A stretch of 64,000 bases of DNA from Pomphorhynchus laevis (Eukaryota > Acanthocephala > Palaeacanthocephala > Echinorhynchida > Pomphorhynchidae), in the NCBI GenBank assembly GCA_012934845.2, contig WNNJ02003106.1:1-64000 (forward strand), in the 5' to 3' direction. The position numbers were made by a program, and so were the translations under genes. Shown here one piece after another: positions 34,266-45,318 of the stretch. How positions within the stretch are numbered: the first letter of the stretch is position 1; each line of letters opens with the position of its first letter. The notes under the pieces were generated by a model that worked only from the letters and a program-made list of their open reading frames with translations, had not been told where the DNA came from and did no database searches.

Positions 34266-34734
34266 ATGAATCCGCTTGACAGAATCCCGATCGTTGGTTC
34301 AATCTTTTTCAATCACTATATATCAATCAATATTACATTGGGGTAAAACCAATATGTTTTTGGTCAAGCATCCTGAAAGTGCAAATCAAAAAATCAAAAC
34401 TAATGTATTGATATTCTGGCTGGACATGCAGCTGTTTTCAATTGTACTAAGTTTGTTAGCTATCTAAAATAAAAATTAACTTATTGCAATTGAAAAGGGC
34501 TGCGTGTCCTACCGAAATACAAATAACATTATTTTTTGAAATGAACTCTCGGGATACTTCGCCAAAAACAATAAGGAGATCATAGAATCGGTGCTAGTGA
34601 TCCTTTAATGTATTCTTTCATTTATTTGCTAATTTTGCTAGATCACACAAGGTGATTGGCAGTAGAAACATGTGATGTATATAGTGATTGGAAGAGATTG
34701 AACTAACGATCGGGATCTTGCCAAGCGGATTCAT
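34266..34734. mobile_element. MITE with ~57-bp terminal inverted repeats
   Basis: ATGAATCCGCTTGACAGAAT at the left end and its complement ATTCATTATA-side copy at the right end match over about 57 bases with few mismatches. Flanking TTA (or TA) is present on both sides of TGAATCC...GGATTCA, consistent with a 2-3 bp target duplication. No transposase. An internal string TTTTGCTAGATCACACAA recurs near 41068. Confidence 0.7.
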
Positions 34735-35212
34735 TATATATATGTATATGCCAAGCCCATTATATATAATATCGTTATATTCTACCGATCGTTCAGATTG
34801 TTGCCAGATATTTACACTTAATTAAGGATTATTAATTACAATTTTATCATTTATTATTCTAATAATAAATTAATATAATTAATATAATAATATATATTAT
34901 TCCATTGGATTATTTATATCTTCAACGGTGAAAATAATTTACTTATTCCTCTGTATAACTTCATTATTTTTAATAATTTTTGATTTATACATCTTTAAGA
35001 CGAATTGATATATGTTGGTTATATTATAAAATTTTATAATATAAAATTTTATAAATTTTATATTAAAATTTTAAAAAATTTTTAAAACCTATTTTTAAAA
35101 TTTTTGTAGTTAAAAAATTTATTTTCAGATAAAATAATTTAACTAATAAAATAATTTAATAAAATTAATTTTGAGATAAAATAAGTAGCAATTTTATATG
35201 CTTACCTTTTAG

Positions 35213-35329
35213 GTCCATGTGATTATATATGTCCTGCCACTAATACCTGTACAATCGATAAACATCGACGAAAGAGCTGCCAAGCGTGTCGCCTACGAAC
35301 TTGCTATGAAGTTGGCATGAGTAAAGGAG
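35213..35329 (+). CDS. ESR: Estrogen-receptor-like receptor, second zinc-finger exon
   Basis: 117-bp exon (acceptor ccttttag, donor gttaca; phase 1 to 1). Encodes [20 protein letters not shown] and then [17 protein letters not shown]. This is the second zinc finger with all four cysteines and the ESR-type D-box region (PATN-x-CTID), plus the start of the C-terminal extension. It is nearly as conserved as human ESR1 in this segment. Confidence 0.95.
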
Positions 35330-35939
35330 GTTACAATTGTTTAATAGAATACATGTAAATAGAGCGTGTATTAAAATTAAAATTAAAGGATACAAAATAG
35401 ATGTGGTGTTATTGTTACAAAATCTAACCCGGCATTATATCTTATCACATATAGCATATAATAAATGAAGCTTATTGATATGGACATTTTTCTCTTGTTG
35501 ACATTTTTATTAAATCGGTGCGATTTAATAAATTTGAATTCATTCTAACTTATTGCTGTTTATACCAACTTGTGACCAGAGGAAAAATTCTCCAATGATA
35601 TATGCAAATTTAACAGTGTATACTTTATGCATAATTTTGTATCTTAAACCAATATCAGGTTTTTCATAAATTTATCATTCGAATATTAAAAAATAAAATC
35701 CAATCTAAATTGACGATTACATCGAATTTCGGCAAGAGAAATTTTTAAAAAAATCCAAAAATCTTAGCTGATAAAAATATTCACAATGATTATCTAATTA
35801 TTAACTGGGTATAAAATGCATATTTATGTTTTGATGTATTTTTGTATAAATTCATATATAACAAAGCTTGAAAATAATCAACCAAGTTTTATGTAAAATA
35901 AATTAATTTTAAGGTCTTATTTCACACTTAATTTTCAGG

Positions 35940-36780
35940 CATTCCAATAAAAACTATTATCAACTTTACCGCAAAGATGACATATTTGAAGAATTGCCAT
36001 AATATGTAATGATACTGGCTTTCTTCAAAATCATTAAACTAATGATTTTGAAATAATCATTAAACTAATGATATATTGATGATATATGTGTAGTAATCAT
36101 TAAACTAATGATATATTGATGATATATGTGTTTTTAATTCTAATAATTTTTATTCAATTAGCGAACAAATTCATCCAGGTAGCCTCATTCTTAATAAAAT
36201 TAATATTTATGATAAAACATTTATATATCTAGATATGAACATGAAATTAATATCAATTAAGACTACTATTAATTTATATCGTAAAGATGACATATTTAAA
36301 TTTACAAGAAACATATTTTTGCATGAGCATTCATACCATATAATATAAAATAAAATACATTAAATAATGAAATTTTAAGAATTGCAACAATATGTAATGA
36401 TATTGGCTTTCTTCAAAATCATTTAAATAATTTAAGAGATACATATTTTAAACTAGGTTACTGTACAATAAATTTAAATATAATACATTAAACAACAAGT
36501 TTGTACTGTCTACAAGCCATTTAAGCTTATTTTTAATCTTTTAATCTTGAGCATAACTAACGAATTGCAAAATTAAAGGACGAATGGACGATTTTATTTT
36601 GATCCTGTTCTAAAATTTAATCTTTTATATAATCTTAAATTTAATACATTAAATAATGAAATTTTAAGAATTGCAACAATATGTAATGATATTGGCTTTC
36701 TTAAAAATCATTCAAATAATTTAATAGATGCATATTTTAAAATAGGTTACTGTAAAAATAAAATCTAGAATTTATATTTT
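35940..36780 (+). mobile_element. Penelope-like RT C-terminal fragments
   Basis: Three successive pieces: 35955-36060, 36090-36480 (with ILMIYVFLILIIFIQLAN-like frame and YRKDDIFKFTRNIFLHEH) and 36620-36770 (NEILRIATICNDIGFL). In an intron of the receptor gene. Confidence 0.65.
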
Positions 36781-37484
36781 AAAGAATGTATCACTTAATA
36801 AGTGAATTAAGAATCTTAGCAAGGAGAAACTTGCCATCGGTCGATATTAAATGTATAACAACCATGATATCTGAATCATTTGAAAACAATTTTATTTGAG
36901 CGATAAGAAAACATTTAAAATCTGAGTCATTTTCAATACCACCCATAACAATTGTAAAATGATCTCGCATTTCAGCTTGTTGTAGAGCTCAACAACTACC
37001 TAAAATGCCTTTGGCATTTTATTTGTCTTTCCATAATACGCTTTTTCCGATAGTAAAATTGACTTGTCATACTTTTTTGAAAATTAGTATTTTTCGCAAC
37101 AAGTTATTAAAAATGTAACGCCTTCATTCTACAAATGACCCATTGGCATTTAGATTGACATTTAATGATTACCCATTGATTGACCATTTGCATTTAACTG
37201 AGCAGACAACTACAAAGTAAATAAAAGTAATTAAAAAGTCTAAATTATTAGCTATTTCAGTTTCCATACATTGTCATTTCCCACTGATCCCGGTGCTTCC
37301 ACTGGTCATTCAGTTCACGCATTTTTATTAGTCCGTTGATCCAAAACTTCCAAGCTTGGTTGTCACAGATTCTGGTTTGTAGTTTACAAATTTTTTAAAT
37401 CTATTTACTAATATATTAAATAATATGTTTTATAATAATTTATTAATTAAAGACCCTTGAAATTGTATTTGAATTTTATTGTAG

Positions 37485-37747
37485 GCACTAAACGAGAGCG
37501 GCGTCCATATCGTCGAAAAAGTTCGTTACTATCGTCTCCAAACAGTGATAACTGTTCTGGCAGAGGTCATCATAGCTATTCGTATTCGATTTTTGCCGAA
37601 GAAAATCAGAAGAATGACGAACATTCGTGTAAACAGGATACTCGTAAACTATGCCATGACGATAATTGTAAATCTGTCCTAGAAATTCACAGGCAAAAGC
37701 ATACGTTGAAATCGAATTATTCAAATACTGCTAATTCAGTTAGCAAA
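37485..37747 (+). CDS. ESR: Estrogen-receptor-like receptor, hinge exon
   Basis: 263-bp exon (acceptor attgtag, consensus donor gtaagt). Joined in phase it continues KGG with TKRERRPYRRKSS, a basic C-terminal extension and likely nuclear localisation signal. A Ser/His/Lys/Asn-rich hinge (D domain) of about 75 residues follows, with no family similarity. Ends in phase 0 after NSVSK. Confidence 0.9.
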
Positions 37748-37984
37748 GTAAGTTTCGTATTTTAAAATATGCCAAGTTTTCTTAAATCTTTTATGCCTTT
37801 CTAACACTCAAGCCAAAATTATCTAAATGTAATAAAAGAATAATTATAGCTTTAGCACTTAATCATTTTATAGAGACGGCTCAGTAAGTGATCGCTTCGC
37901 GAATGAAAAAGTTTTGAAAAAGTTTTCAAGAAGTTTATGCAAAATTTTCCCTTAACAACTTACTTTTTTTGCTTAATTTTCTTA

Positions 37985-38760
37985 AAAGTGTATGAAAATT
38001 AATTACTTGTTTGTAATTATCGTTTAAATATTGACTATTTATAACATTTCGTAATATTTAATATATAACGTAATATAATGTAACCAAATTTAAGATGGAA
38101 CAAGGAACATTGAATTCAAACATCAAATTTAATAATCAAACAAAATTTTAAACTCATTGAAAAGTATGTAATCTATTATATGCAGTGCGTATATCAGTTT
38201 TCATTATTTCAATCTATTCTATAAAGATTGATAACCAAATTTTAATTGCAAATTATCTGTAATAATATTTTTGATAAAATCTTTAGTAAAATTCACAAAT
38301 TAAATTATAAAAAATATACCGGAAAAAATAAAAAAATAAACACAAATAAGTGAAATACTTACTTTTATTATTGACAGTTAAATACATATATGTTAAATAT
38401 ATATATGTTTATAACATATATATTAACATATATAATATATATTATTTAACAAATATATGTTAAATCATATATCACATATGATTACAAAAATATTTTTGCT
38501 ATTTCAATATTTTAATTATATTAATTTTGTTTATGATATGATTACATATGATATTTTAATTTTTGCTATTTTAATTATATTGAAATATAATTATGTTAAT
38601 CTTCGCAAAAGTGTATAAAAAGTAATTACTTGTTTGTAATTATCATTTAAATATTGAATATTTATAACATTTCGTAATATTTAATATATAATGTAATATA
38701 AAAATTAAAATAAACACCAATAAGTGAAATTTTTAATTTTATTATTGACAGTTAAATTAT
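37985..38760. repeat. Direct duplication within a receptor intron
   Basis: A block of about 90 bases (ATTACTTGTTTGTAATTATC; TTTATAACATTTCGTAATAT) at 37995-38085 recurs at 38610-38700. A second block (ATAAGTGAAAT... TTATTATTGACAGTTAAAT) at 38345-38385 recurs at 38718-38757, so both parts of a larger unit were duplicated. Confidence 0.6.
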
Positions 38761-38976
38761 TGATTATAATCAGTATTGTAATCAATACTGATTATAAAAT
38801 TATTAAAATTTATAAAATTATAAATTATTAAAATTATAACATTATAAAATTATTGATCAGATATATTTAAAATATATATATAAAATCAGATATATTTTTT
38901 TGTTTATATCCCTGATAGTTGTGAAAATAGTCACTTCGAAATATTTTTCGTAATTATCAGTTAAAAATTTAATAAA

Positions 38977-39049
38977 TTAAACAAATCGAGAGACGTCACT
39001 GTAAAATTTGTAACAATAAAATTTTACATTTACTTCTCGATTTGTTTAA
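38977..39049. repeat. Inverted repeat TTAAACAAATCGAGA
   Basis: Perfect 15-bp arms, with a second inner inverted pair (TGTAAAATTT / AAATTTTACA-like); foldback-type element just upstream of the LBD exon. Confidence 0.6.
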
Positions 39050-39288
39050 TTTTTAAAAACAATGTAGTCTGCTTACACAATAATATTAATATAATAATTA
39101 ATTTAAATTTATTTTTATAAATTAATATTAATTAATATTAATTATTATTTTAAATTAATTATTAATTTATAATATTACGTCAACAATTTCTAAGTTACTA
39201 TTTAGAAATCCTTATTTCTATAACTTTCTTCAAAAATTCATAAAAATTGAAAATATTTAATGATTTATGTTTTGATGATTTTATTAAG

Positions 39289-39481
39289 GACGATCAATTA
39301 CAGAGTGAAGAATTAATTCGTACATTAATAAATCTTGAGTATAGCCCTACCAGTATCGGAATATCTTTTCTAGACGCAAAAAGTATCGACTTAGATAGTG
39401 CGCCTGGCATCCTACGTTTGCTGGCTATACTGTTCGATAAAGAGCTGGTGTTTTTAATCAATTGGGCAAAATGCATTCCAT
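39289..39481 (+). CDS. ESR: Estrogen-receptor-like receptor, ligand-binding domain exon 1
   Basis: 193-bp exon (acceptor attaag, donor gtaagt). Covers helices 1-4/5 of the LBD: SEELIRTLINLEYSPTSIG and LLAILFDKELVFLINWAKCI. In the D-[RK]-E-L-V-x-x-[IM]-N-W-A-K motif the Glu equivalent to human ESR1 E353 and the helix 3 Lys of the co-activator charge clamp (K362) are both present. Ends in phase 1 at the same place as ESR introns in this region (after W-A-K-x-[IV]-P). Confidence 0.9.
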
Positions 39482-39535
39482 GTAAGTTCTGCGTTCACAT
39501 AATATTTGATCATTAATTTCAATTTTGATATTTAG

Positions 39536-39677
39536 ATTACACTCATTTGATGATCGAAGATCAGATCCACTTAATAGAAGCTGGTTGGCTAGAAGTGATT
39601 ATTTTAAATTTCATCAAACATTCAATTCCGTTAAAAGGATCGAAAATATTTTTTGCGCCCGATTTAATTATAGACAG
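39536..39677 (+). CDS. ESR: Estrogen-receptor-like receptor, LBD helices 5-6 exon
   Basis: 142-bp exon after a 54-bp micro-intron. Reads THLMIEDQIHLIEAGWLEVI, then ILNFIKHSIPLKGSKIFFAP and DLIIDR, colinear with ESR D-Q-x-H-L-[IL]-E-x-x-W-L-E-[IV] and L-[LF]-F-A-P-[ND]-L. By ungapped alignment the position of the estradiol-contacting Arg (human R394) is His (I-K-H-S for V-W-R-S). Ends in phase 2 inside the Arg codon. Confidence 0.9.
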
Positions 39678-41220
39678 GTAAATAGCTTATATGTGGCAAA
39701 TTATGCCGATGAAAATAATTTAAATTAGAAATATAATTTTTTAATTCATATTGCAAATACAAAGATCTATACGATTGTAAATTTGAAATAATTTCGTTTG
39801 CTAATTTCGTTTTAACGAAGTTTTCACAAATACTAAAAGTTTTCATGTAGTAATTTCAATCAATACAACGGGACCCTTTGAAGGGTAACCCTCCATACGT
39901 ACTTTTCGTGAATAAATGTTTTCTTTTCAACGAAAATTGTTGTACGATTATAGTATTTTGTATTACAATAACTGACTATTATACAACTTAGCATATCATA
40001 GTCGTTAATTAATTTTTGGTTTATTTATTATCAATAAATTTGAATTCTAAATATATCGATTAATCTAATTAATTCACATTATATGGCATAAATATTATGT
40101 AAGTACATTAAGTGCAAATTATTTGCATTGAAATATATCATTCCGTTGGGTTCAGGATTAATCTGCTATTTTAGAATGACGTGCTGTATCTTAAATATAT
40201 CAATAAATTCAAACAAATATATATCGATTGGATTCACATTGTATTTAAATATGATCAAGTTAAATAAAAATACTTAAACTTGACTAATTTTATCGTATAA
40301 AATTATTTATTCAACTATTAGGACAGCTATTTTTAAGTAATTTGTTAAATTTAAAAAATTGCGATTACTATCGGAAGCATAGTTTGACAATAAAACTTTT
40401 TCTGTTCTGTCTGTATATCCATTTCTGTTCCTATTTCAGCATTGCGAGGGGAAAGTTCTGACCTGATTAGTATTGGTTTAGTATATTCATCTTTCGCAAT
40501 ATTCATTATTTTTCCTATTAAATATCATATTTATATTACGTGACTAATAATGAAATTTCTATCATCTTTATATTACGTCATCTTTATATTTCTATCATCT
40601 TTATATTTTGATAGATTTCCTATCATCTTTATATTACGTGAATAACGAATTTAGTATAAATTATTTACATTAAATATTTTTATAGATAATTTTAAATAAC
40701 TTATATATTCGAAATAAATAAACGGAAATTGAACTACGTTAATGGCTTTAACCGAAACGACCAGTAAGTGCTTGATTCTACTGATGACTGTTGTCTGGTT
40801 CTCCATCACTTTGGTGCTAAGTGTTCGTCGAGAAGTGCCATGAAGCATGCAGTTTGTAGATCGAAGCTATTCACAGGCTCAATTTCTGTTTATTTATTTC
40901 GAATAAATCATGGAATCTTCAAGATATGTAGTACATCCACTACTTCAATTATAGGATCAAACTAAATACCCAGTTATGTCCGTTTCCTAGTCAACTTAGT
41001 ACCGAATATAATGCTATATCGCTTAGCTATCCGGGGCAGGCTTTAGCTATATAGATAGTCAATTTTGCTAGATCACACAAAGTGATTTCACGTTGTGATT
41101 TTATTTCAGGATTCGAACTGGAAATTTGGAAGTGAATACCCACTTTGATTTGAATCTACAATTATATATATAATTATTGTTCGGCAAACTTCTATCCGGG
41201 GTCAAATCGAGCAACGAACG

Positions 41221-41333
41221 TGAAGATTTTATTTCAAAGTTTTCGTGTTTTACTAGCCTTCTTTAGTGAAAAACAAAACTTCACTGAAGAAGGGTAGTAA
41301 AACCCGAAGGCTTTGAAATAAAATCTACAATCG
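41221..41333. repeat. Near-perfect 52-bp-arm palindrome in receptor intron
   Basis: GAAGATTTTATTTCAAAGTT on the left is matched by the complement of CTTTGAAATAAAATCTAC on the right; inner arms CTTCTTTAGTGAA / TTCACTGAAGAAG. Would transcribe into a long hairpin. Confidence 0.7.
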
Positions 41334-41571
41334 AAAAACAACCATCAACTAAAATCAACTAAAATCGAAATACTAACATATTGCGATGGATCCAAGTATA
41401 AACCTAATTTTATACTTGGTTAATGCAAATATTATACTTTAATCCATTGTATTGGTGTAAATCAAGATAAATATATAGATAATATACTCAAGTGAGTCCC
41501 GAAGTCTTTATCCATAGTCATAGTATTTTTTCACCTTTCATTTGATAATTAGTCTTTGCTGATCTATTTAG

Positions 41572-41702
41572 AGATCATTTCAAGCGCATCGATTTGAGCG
41601 ACTTGGGTGACAGCTTTTTATCCTTAATTCATGAATTTTGCTTACTCGATATATCAATAGCACAATTCAGTGCAATTAAAGCCATTTGTTTCCTCAATTC
41701 AA
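41572..41702 (+). CDS. ESR: Estrogen-receptor-like receptor, LBD helices 7-8 exon
   Basis: 131-bp exon (acceptor tctatttag, donor gtaagt), phase 2 in and phase 1 out. Reads DLSDLGDSFLSLIHEFCLLD and ISIAQFSAIKAICFLNS, matching the ESR helix 7-8 pattern ending L-K-x-[IL]-x-x-L-N-S. The intron after L-N-S is at the ESR position. Confidence 0.85.
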
Positions 41703-41781
41703 GTAAGTTATGTGTTATATATATTTACTTAATACCGTGTAAGAGCTTTATTTTTATCAATTTTGTGTTGCCATTAAGCAG

Positions 41782-42629
41782 TAAACAGATCATTGGCGAA
41801 CAATAACTACATTCTACAGCAGTTAAAAACCAATGTTATTAAATGTTTTCGATTTGTATGCAATACAACAAATTCGTTGCCTACTCCACCACTTTTCAAC
41901 GAGAACAGTTCTGCATCACCGTCGTCGATTTCATCTTCTTTTAACAGCTATCATGGCGATCATGGCCAAATTAATAACGAAGAATATCTCTTACTGCTAC
42001 TACCTCACGTAAAAATGTTAGCAAATAAGATAATAGTGTATTTACTTAGAATGAAAGAATTGCATATAATAAATGCAGGCGATTTGCTAGGCGAAATGCT
42101 GGATGCACAAGAAGGCATAATGTTAGAGAATTTACAGCCAGTGGTTGCTGCCGCATCAACGTCTGCCGAGGTCAACGTAGCCGGCATTAGTATTGGCGAT
42201 CGAATGACGGCCAATCAAATTGGGGAACCGCAACAGCAACGACTTGATTCCGACCAGGCAGCAGATGCTATAGTCAATCCTACAACAACCAACAATAGCG
42301 CTGATGATAATATCAGAAATAATGACGGGATACCGGCAGAATCGGACCCGTTTATAAAACCAACGTCGCCTTTAATGTCGCAGATATCAGCACAGGAAAG
42401 TAAACCACCGTTGCATTCGCAACTACACTCATCAACGCCATCACCCTCGCTATCAGGGTCTCCTTTTATTCCGATAATCGATACAGCAAATAACAAATCA
42501 GAATTGTTCGAATCGACTTTGTCGAGCAGTGATTTTACCAATTTAGCCTGTGACATTCAAGATAAGCATCAGCAAGACCAAGTGTCGTCGCAAATGTCAA
42601 CGGATGAATACCCTGTTTTGAAATCATAA
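41782..42629 (+). CDS. ESR: Estrogen-receptor-like receptor, last exon: LBD helices 9-12 and F domain
   Basis: The exon follows ttaagcag and runs to taa at 42627. Helix 10-12 region: EEYLLLLLPHVKMLANKIIV, YLLRMKELHII, AGDLLGEMLDA. The AF-2 core DLLGEML keeps the co-activator clamp Glu (human E542) but has Gly for L541. The position of human H524 is Tyr. A Ser/Pro/Asn-rich insertion of about 25-30 residues separates helices 9 and 10. About 170 Ser/Thr/Pro/Asn/Gln-rich residues follow AF-2, a far longer F domain than the roughly 40 residues in vertebrate ESR1. The ESR1 intron in helix 11 is absent here. Confidence 0.9.
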
Positions 42630-42728
42630 TATAGTTTTTATTAACATGTAAAGTAGTTTATGTATAAAAATAAGCGTTTAATGAATATTTTTACACAAAA
42701 AATATTGTTTCCTCAATTCTAATCATTC

Positions 42729-42734
42729 AATAAA
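42729..42734 (+). terminator. Polyadenylation signal of the receptor gene
   Basis: Canonical AATAAA 100 bases after the receptor stop codon, in an AT-rich 3' untranslated region. Confidence 0.6.
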
Positions 42735-43215
42735 AAATGTGGAAAATCCTAAACAATTACCGTTTTGAAAAAAAAAATTAATTTTAAATTTAATTTAAAT
42801 TTTAATTTAAATTATTTTCAAAAGTGAAATTATTTGTGATAAATGTGTATGAATTAAATCAAAAGTATTAATTTATACTGATTTTACCTAATCGTTCAAT
42901 GTATATAGATGTATTAGTAATAAATGTGGATAGTTGATGAATTTGTTTAACTAATCAATTATTATTTACTTTTTCAAAGTAATTTTATATTTATGTACCT
43001 GAAAAGTATTTATAATCACAGATTAGATATGCATCGTAAAATAATATAATAAGTATAATATAATTAAATATAATATAATAAATGTATATGTAATACATTT
43101 ATTATAAAAAAGAAAAAAAAACTGATAATAAATAGAATTAATAAATATTAATAGAACAATATTATAAATTGTAAAAAAAATCTATTATTGATAAAGAATT
43201 TTTAGGGCTGTATCA
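42735..43215. other. 3' flank of receptor gene
   Basis: AT-rich, with a TAATATAAT-rich run near 43040-43085. Nothing else recognised. Confidence 0.4.
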
Positions 43216-43328
43216 GAGAAAGAAGGATAATTTCATTTGATATTTCGCTGATCTCTGTTAGCATCCTCAGATGTTCTGAATATGCTAACAGAGGTCGGCG
43301 AAATATCAAATAAAATTTCTTTCTTTTT
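43216..43328. repeat. 46-bp-arm hairpin
   Basis: Left arm TTTCATTTGATATTTCGCTG then ATCTCTGTTAGCA; the right arm is its complement with only a few mismatches, extending into AGAAAGAA/TTCTTTCTTT. Loop of about 18 bases. Could be a small foldback element or a hairpin RNA gene; no other copy seen in the window. Confidence 0.6.
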
Positions 43329-43393
43329 TGACCCAGCTCCTTTATTAAATATATTAATGTATTTTTATCAAATTTATTTCTTAATAGATATAA

Positions 43394-43525
43394 TCTCGAA
43401 CTCATTGCTGTAATATCTCTCTTTCTTGATCTCAAACTCATTGCTGTCATATCTCTCTTTCTTAATCTCAAACTCATTGCTGTCATATCTCTCTTTCTTA
43501 ATCTCGAACTCATTGCTGTCATCAT
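43394..43525. repeat. 36-bp tandem repeat, ~4 copies
   Basis: Unit begins ATCTCAAACTCATTGCTGTC and continues ATATCTCTCTTTCTTA. The minus-strand frame MTAMSLRLRKRD repeats because 36 is a multiple of 3; no sign that it is a gene. Confidence 0.75.
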
Positions 43526-43529
43526 CAAC

Positions 43530-44535
43530 TTTTCAATTGCTATCTAGCATGTAATAAAATATAAAATTATAGATAAAATAATCAATTAAATTCTATACAT
43601 AATAGAACATAGAATATACGTTTATATAACGTAAAAAGGTTGTACAAACATATAATTTATTGATTTAAATTTTTATTACTGAATTCAGATATTACTCGTA
43701 CTTTTACAATAAAAATATCACTCCAAATTCTTAAATTAACACTTAGATCAAATAATCATTCATAATTATATTTTATTTGATACAAATTAATTTATCTTAA
43801 AACTTTCATTTGTAAAAGAGCGCCTAGTTTCTATCAAAATGAATTCTGAATGTCGATGAAGTGTTTGAGAAAATAGACACATAAATAATTTTAAAAATAC
43901 GTTTTGTTTACTGCTTTTTAGAAAAAATCAATTAAAAATAAAATAAATTTAAAATAAAAAATATAATAAAAAGATTAAAGTATATATGATGCTCAGTATA
44001 AAAAGATTAAAATGCTCAGTATATATGTTATATTCTCCAGTATGGTCCGCTAAAAAATACAAATTTATTCGAACAGAATCTTTGAGGACATTTTTCTAAT
44101 CACCCTTTAATGACTTAAAATTTTATGTTTAAATTGTGTAATTATAAAAGGGCACAGTCCGAATTTGCTTACCATAAAATTTATCTTATGATAGCCATTT
44201 ATATTGTGTTATTCCAAAATTTATATTTTATAAATAATAATTTTTATAATTACAAAAACAGCGATATCTGCTTTATTATTTTTAAATTTAATTTGATCAA
44301 AACTTAAATGAAAAATGTTATCGTCAAAGATTTCGTTGGGCTACAGGCTGCTCGATGACTATCAATCTAAAATGTCATCAATATAAACGTTAAATATACA
44401 AGTAAATAAAATCTATTAACTAAAGCTACATATTTTGTAGTATAAATAAATTTAATCTCAAAGTAATTTTTATAACTTAAAATGTTTGTGCACTGGTTGA
44501 TAGATAATATTATAGAATATTAATATTATAGGTCA
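43530..44535. other. Intergenic, AT-rich, nothing recognised
   Basis: No supported frame or repeat. Confidence 0.4.
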
Positions 44536-45090
44536 TTGTGAACTGCTATGTTATCAGGTTTCGTCTCATATTCCTCAAGCAATCCAACAAGCATTGAATT
44601 CAATCCTTCAACAGTGAGTTGATGATTGAATCGGACTCACTTAATTGAAACTCAATTATCTGCTTAATTGAAGCTGATATTTCCATTTAAAAATGGAAAT
44701 ATCTGAATCTCAAAAAGAAATTTACGTACTCGGATTTCTAATGAATCGACTTCTAATTAACATCCATTAGAATGATTGGAGGTAATCTGTTAGAACGACA
44801 ACGATATCAAGTTTCGGTCCCTGTTCCTCGACCCAAAATAGCAGCCGAGCCAAATACATGCTAATGACGTATTTTATCTAGTGAAATTTTATTATTCATT
44901 GTAATATCTTACTAAACTTTTTACTCCATCCATAAAATCTTAAGAGTTTCAATTTAATTTAATAATATTTTGATAATTTCTTTACTTTATAATTTTTCAT
45001 AGTACCCTAGTTTAATTATATTACAACGTATCAATTAAATAATTCAAATGATTCTTAAGAAGACTAATTTATTAATATTATTATGGCGAA
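44536..45090 (-). mobile_element. Penelope-like 3' ends with RT tail, minus strand
   Basis: The conserved terminal block occurs at 44765-44900 (CCTCGACCCAAAATAGCAGC) and, degenerated, at 44536-44580. In minus orientation 45090-44950 encodes an eroded NDIxFLxNHLNxLIDT segment, so the terminus is again directly after the RT tail. Confidence 0.6.
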
Positions 45091-45173
45091 ATTGAAATTT
45101 ATTATTAATGCTTTTTGGTATAAATCGTTTTAGTTTTGTTATTAAAACGTAAGTAATAAATTATAATCATATA

Positions 45174-45318
45174 AGCCCGACGCGAAATAAAGACGAAGAA
45201 CACTGCTAGATGCCGTTTCGTCATCACAATGACTCATCAGTGCCAGATCCCTCCCACTGCTGGATGCAGAGGAGGACTAGCAGACAACATGATTCGTTGA
45301 TTGCCGTCTGCTAGTCCT
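45174..45318. repeat. Truncated copy of the 3457-3670 foldback element
   Basis: Begins AGCCCGACGCG (compare AGCCAGACGCGG) and shares CAGTGCCAGATCCCT and CACTGCTGGATGCAGAGGAG. A 14-bp perfect inverted repeat GAGGACTAGCAGAC / GTCTGCTAGTCCTC lies at 45271-45318. The right arm present in the 3.5 kb copy is missing. Confidence 0.65.
45216..45240 (-). ncRNA. Hammerhead ribozyme-like core
   Basis: On the minus strand: CTGATGA-GTCAT-TGTG-ATGAC-GAAA-C. Both invariant boxes are intact, and stem II is a perfect 5-bp helix with a 4-base loop, exactly the CUGAUGA-stem II-GAAA order of the hammerhead. I could not close stems I and III convincingly in the adjacent sequence; a CTGCTAG/CTAGCAG pair on either side is a candidate for an outer stem. 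Self-cleavage is therefore unproven. Hammerheads are known in Penelope-like and other retroelements. Confidence 0.6.

Noticed and set aside
43202-43528. 108-residue minus-strand frame with MTAMSLRLRKRD repeats
   Set aside because: Generated by the 36-bp tandem repeat and the adjacent hairpin.
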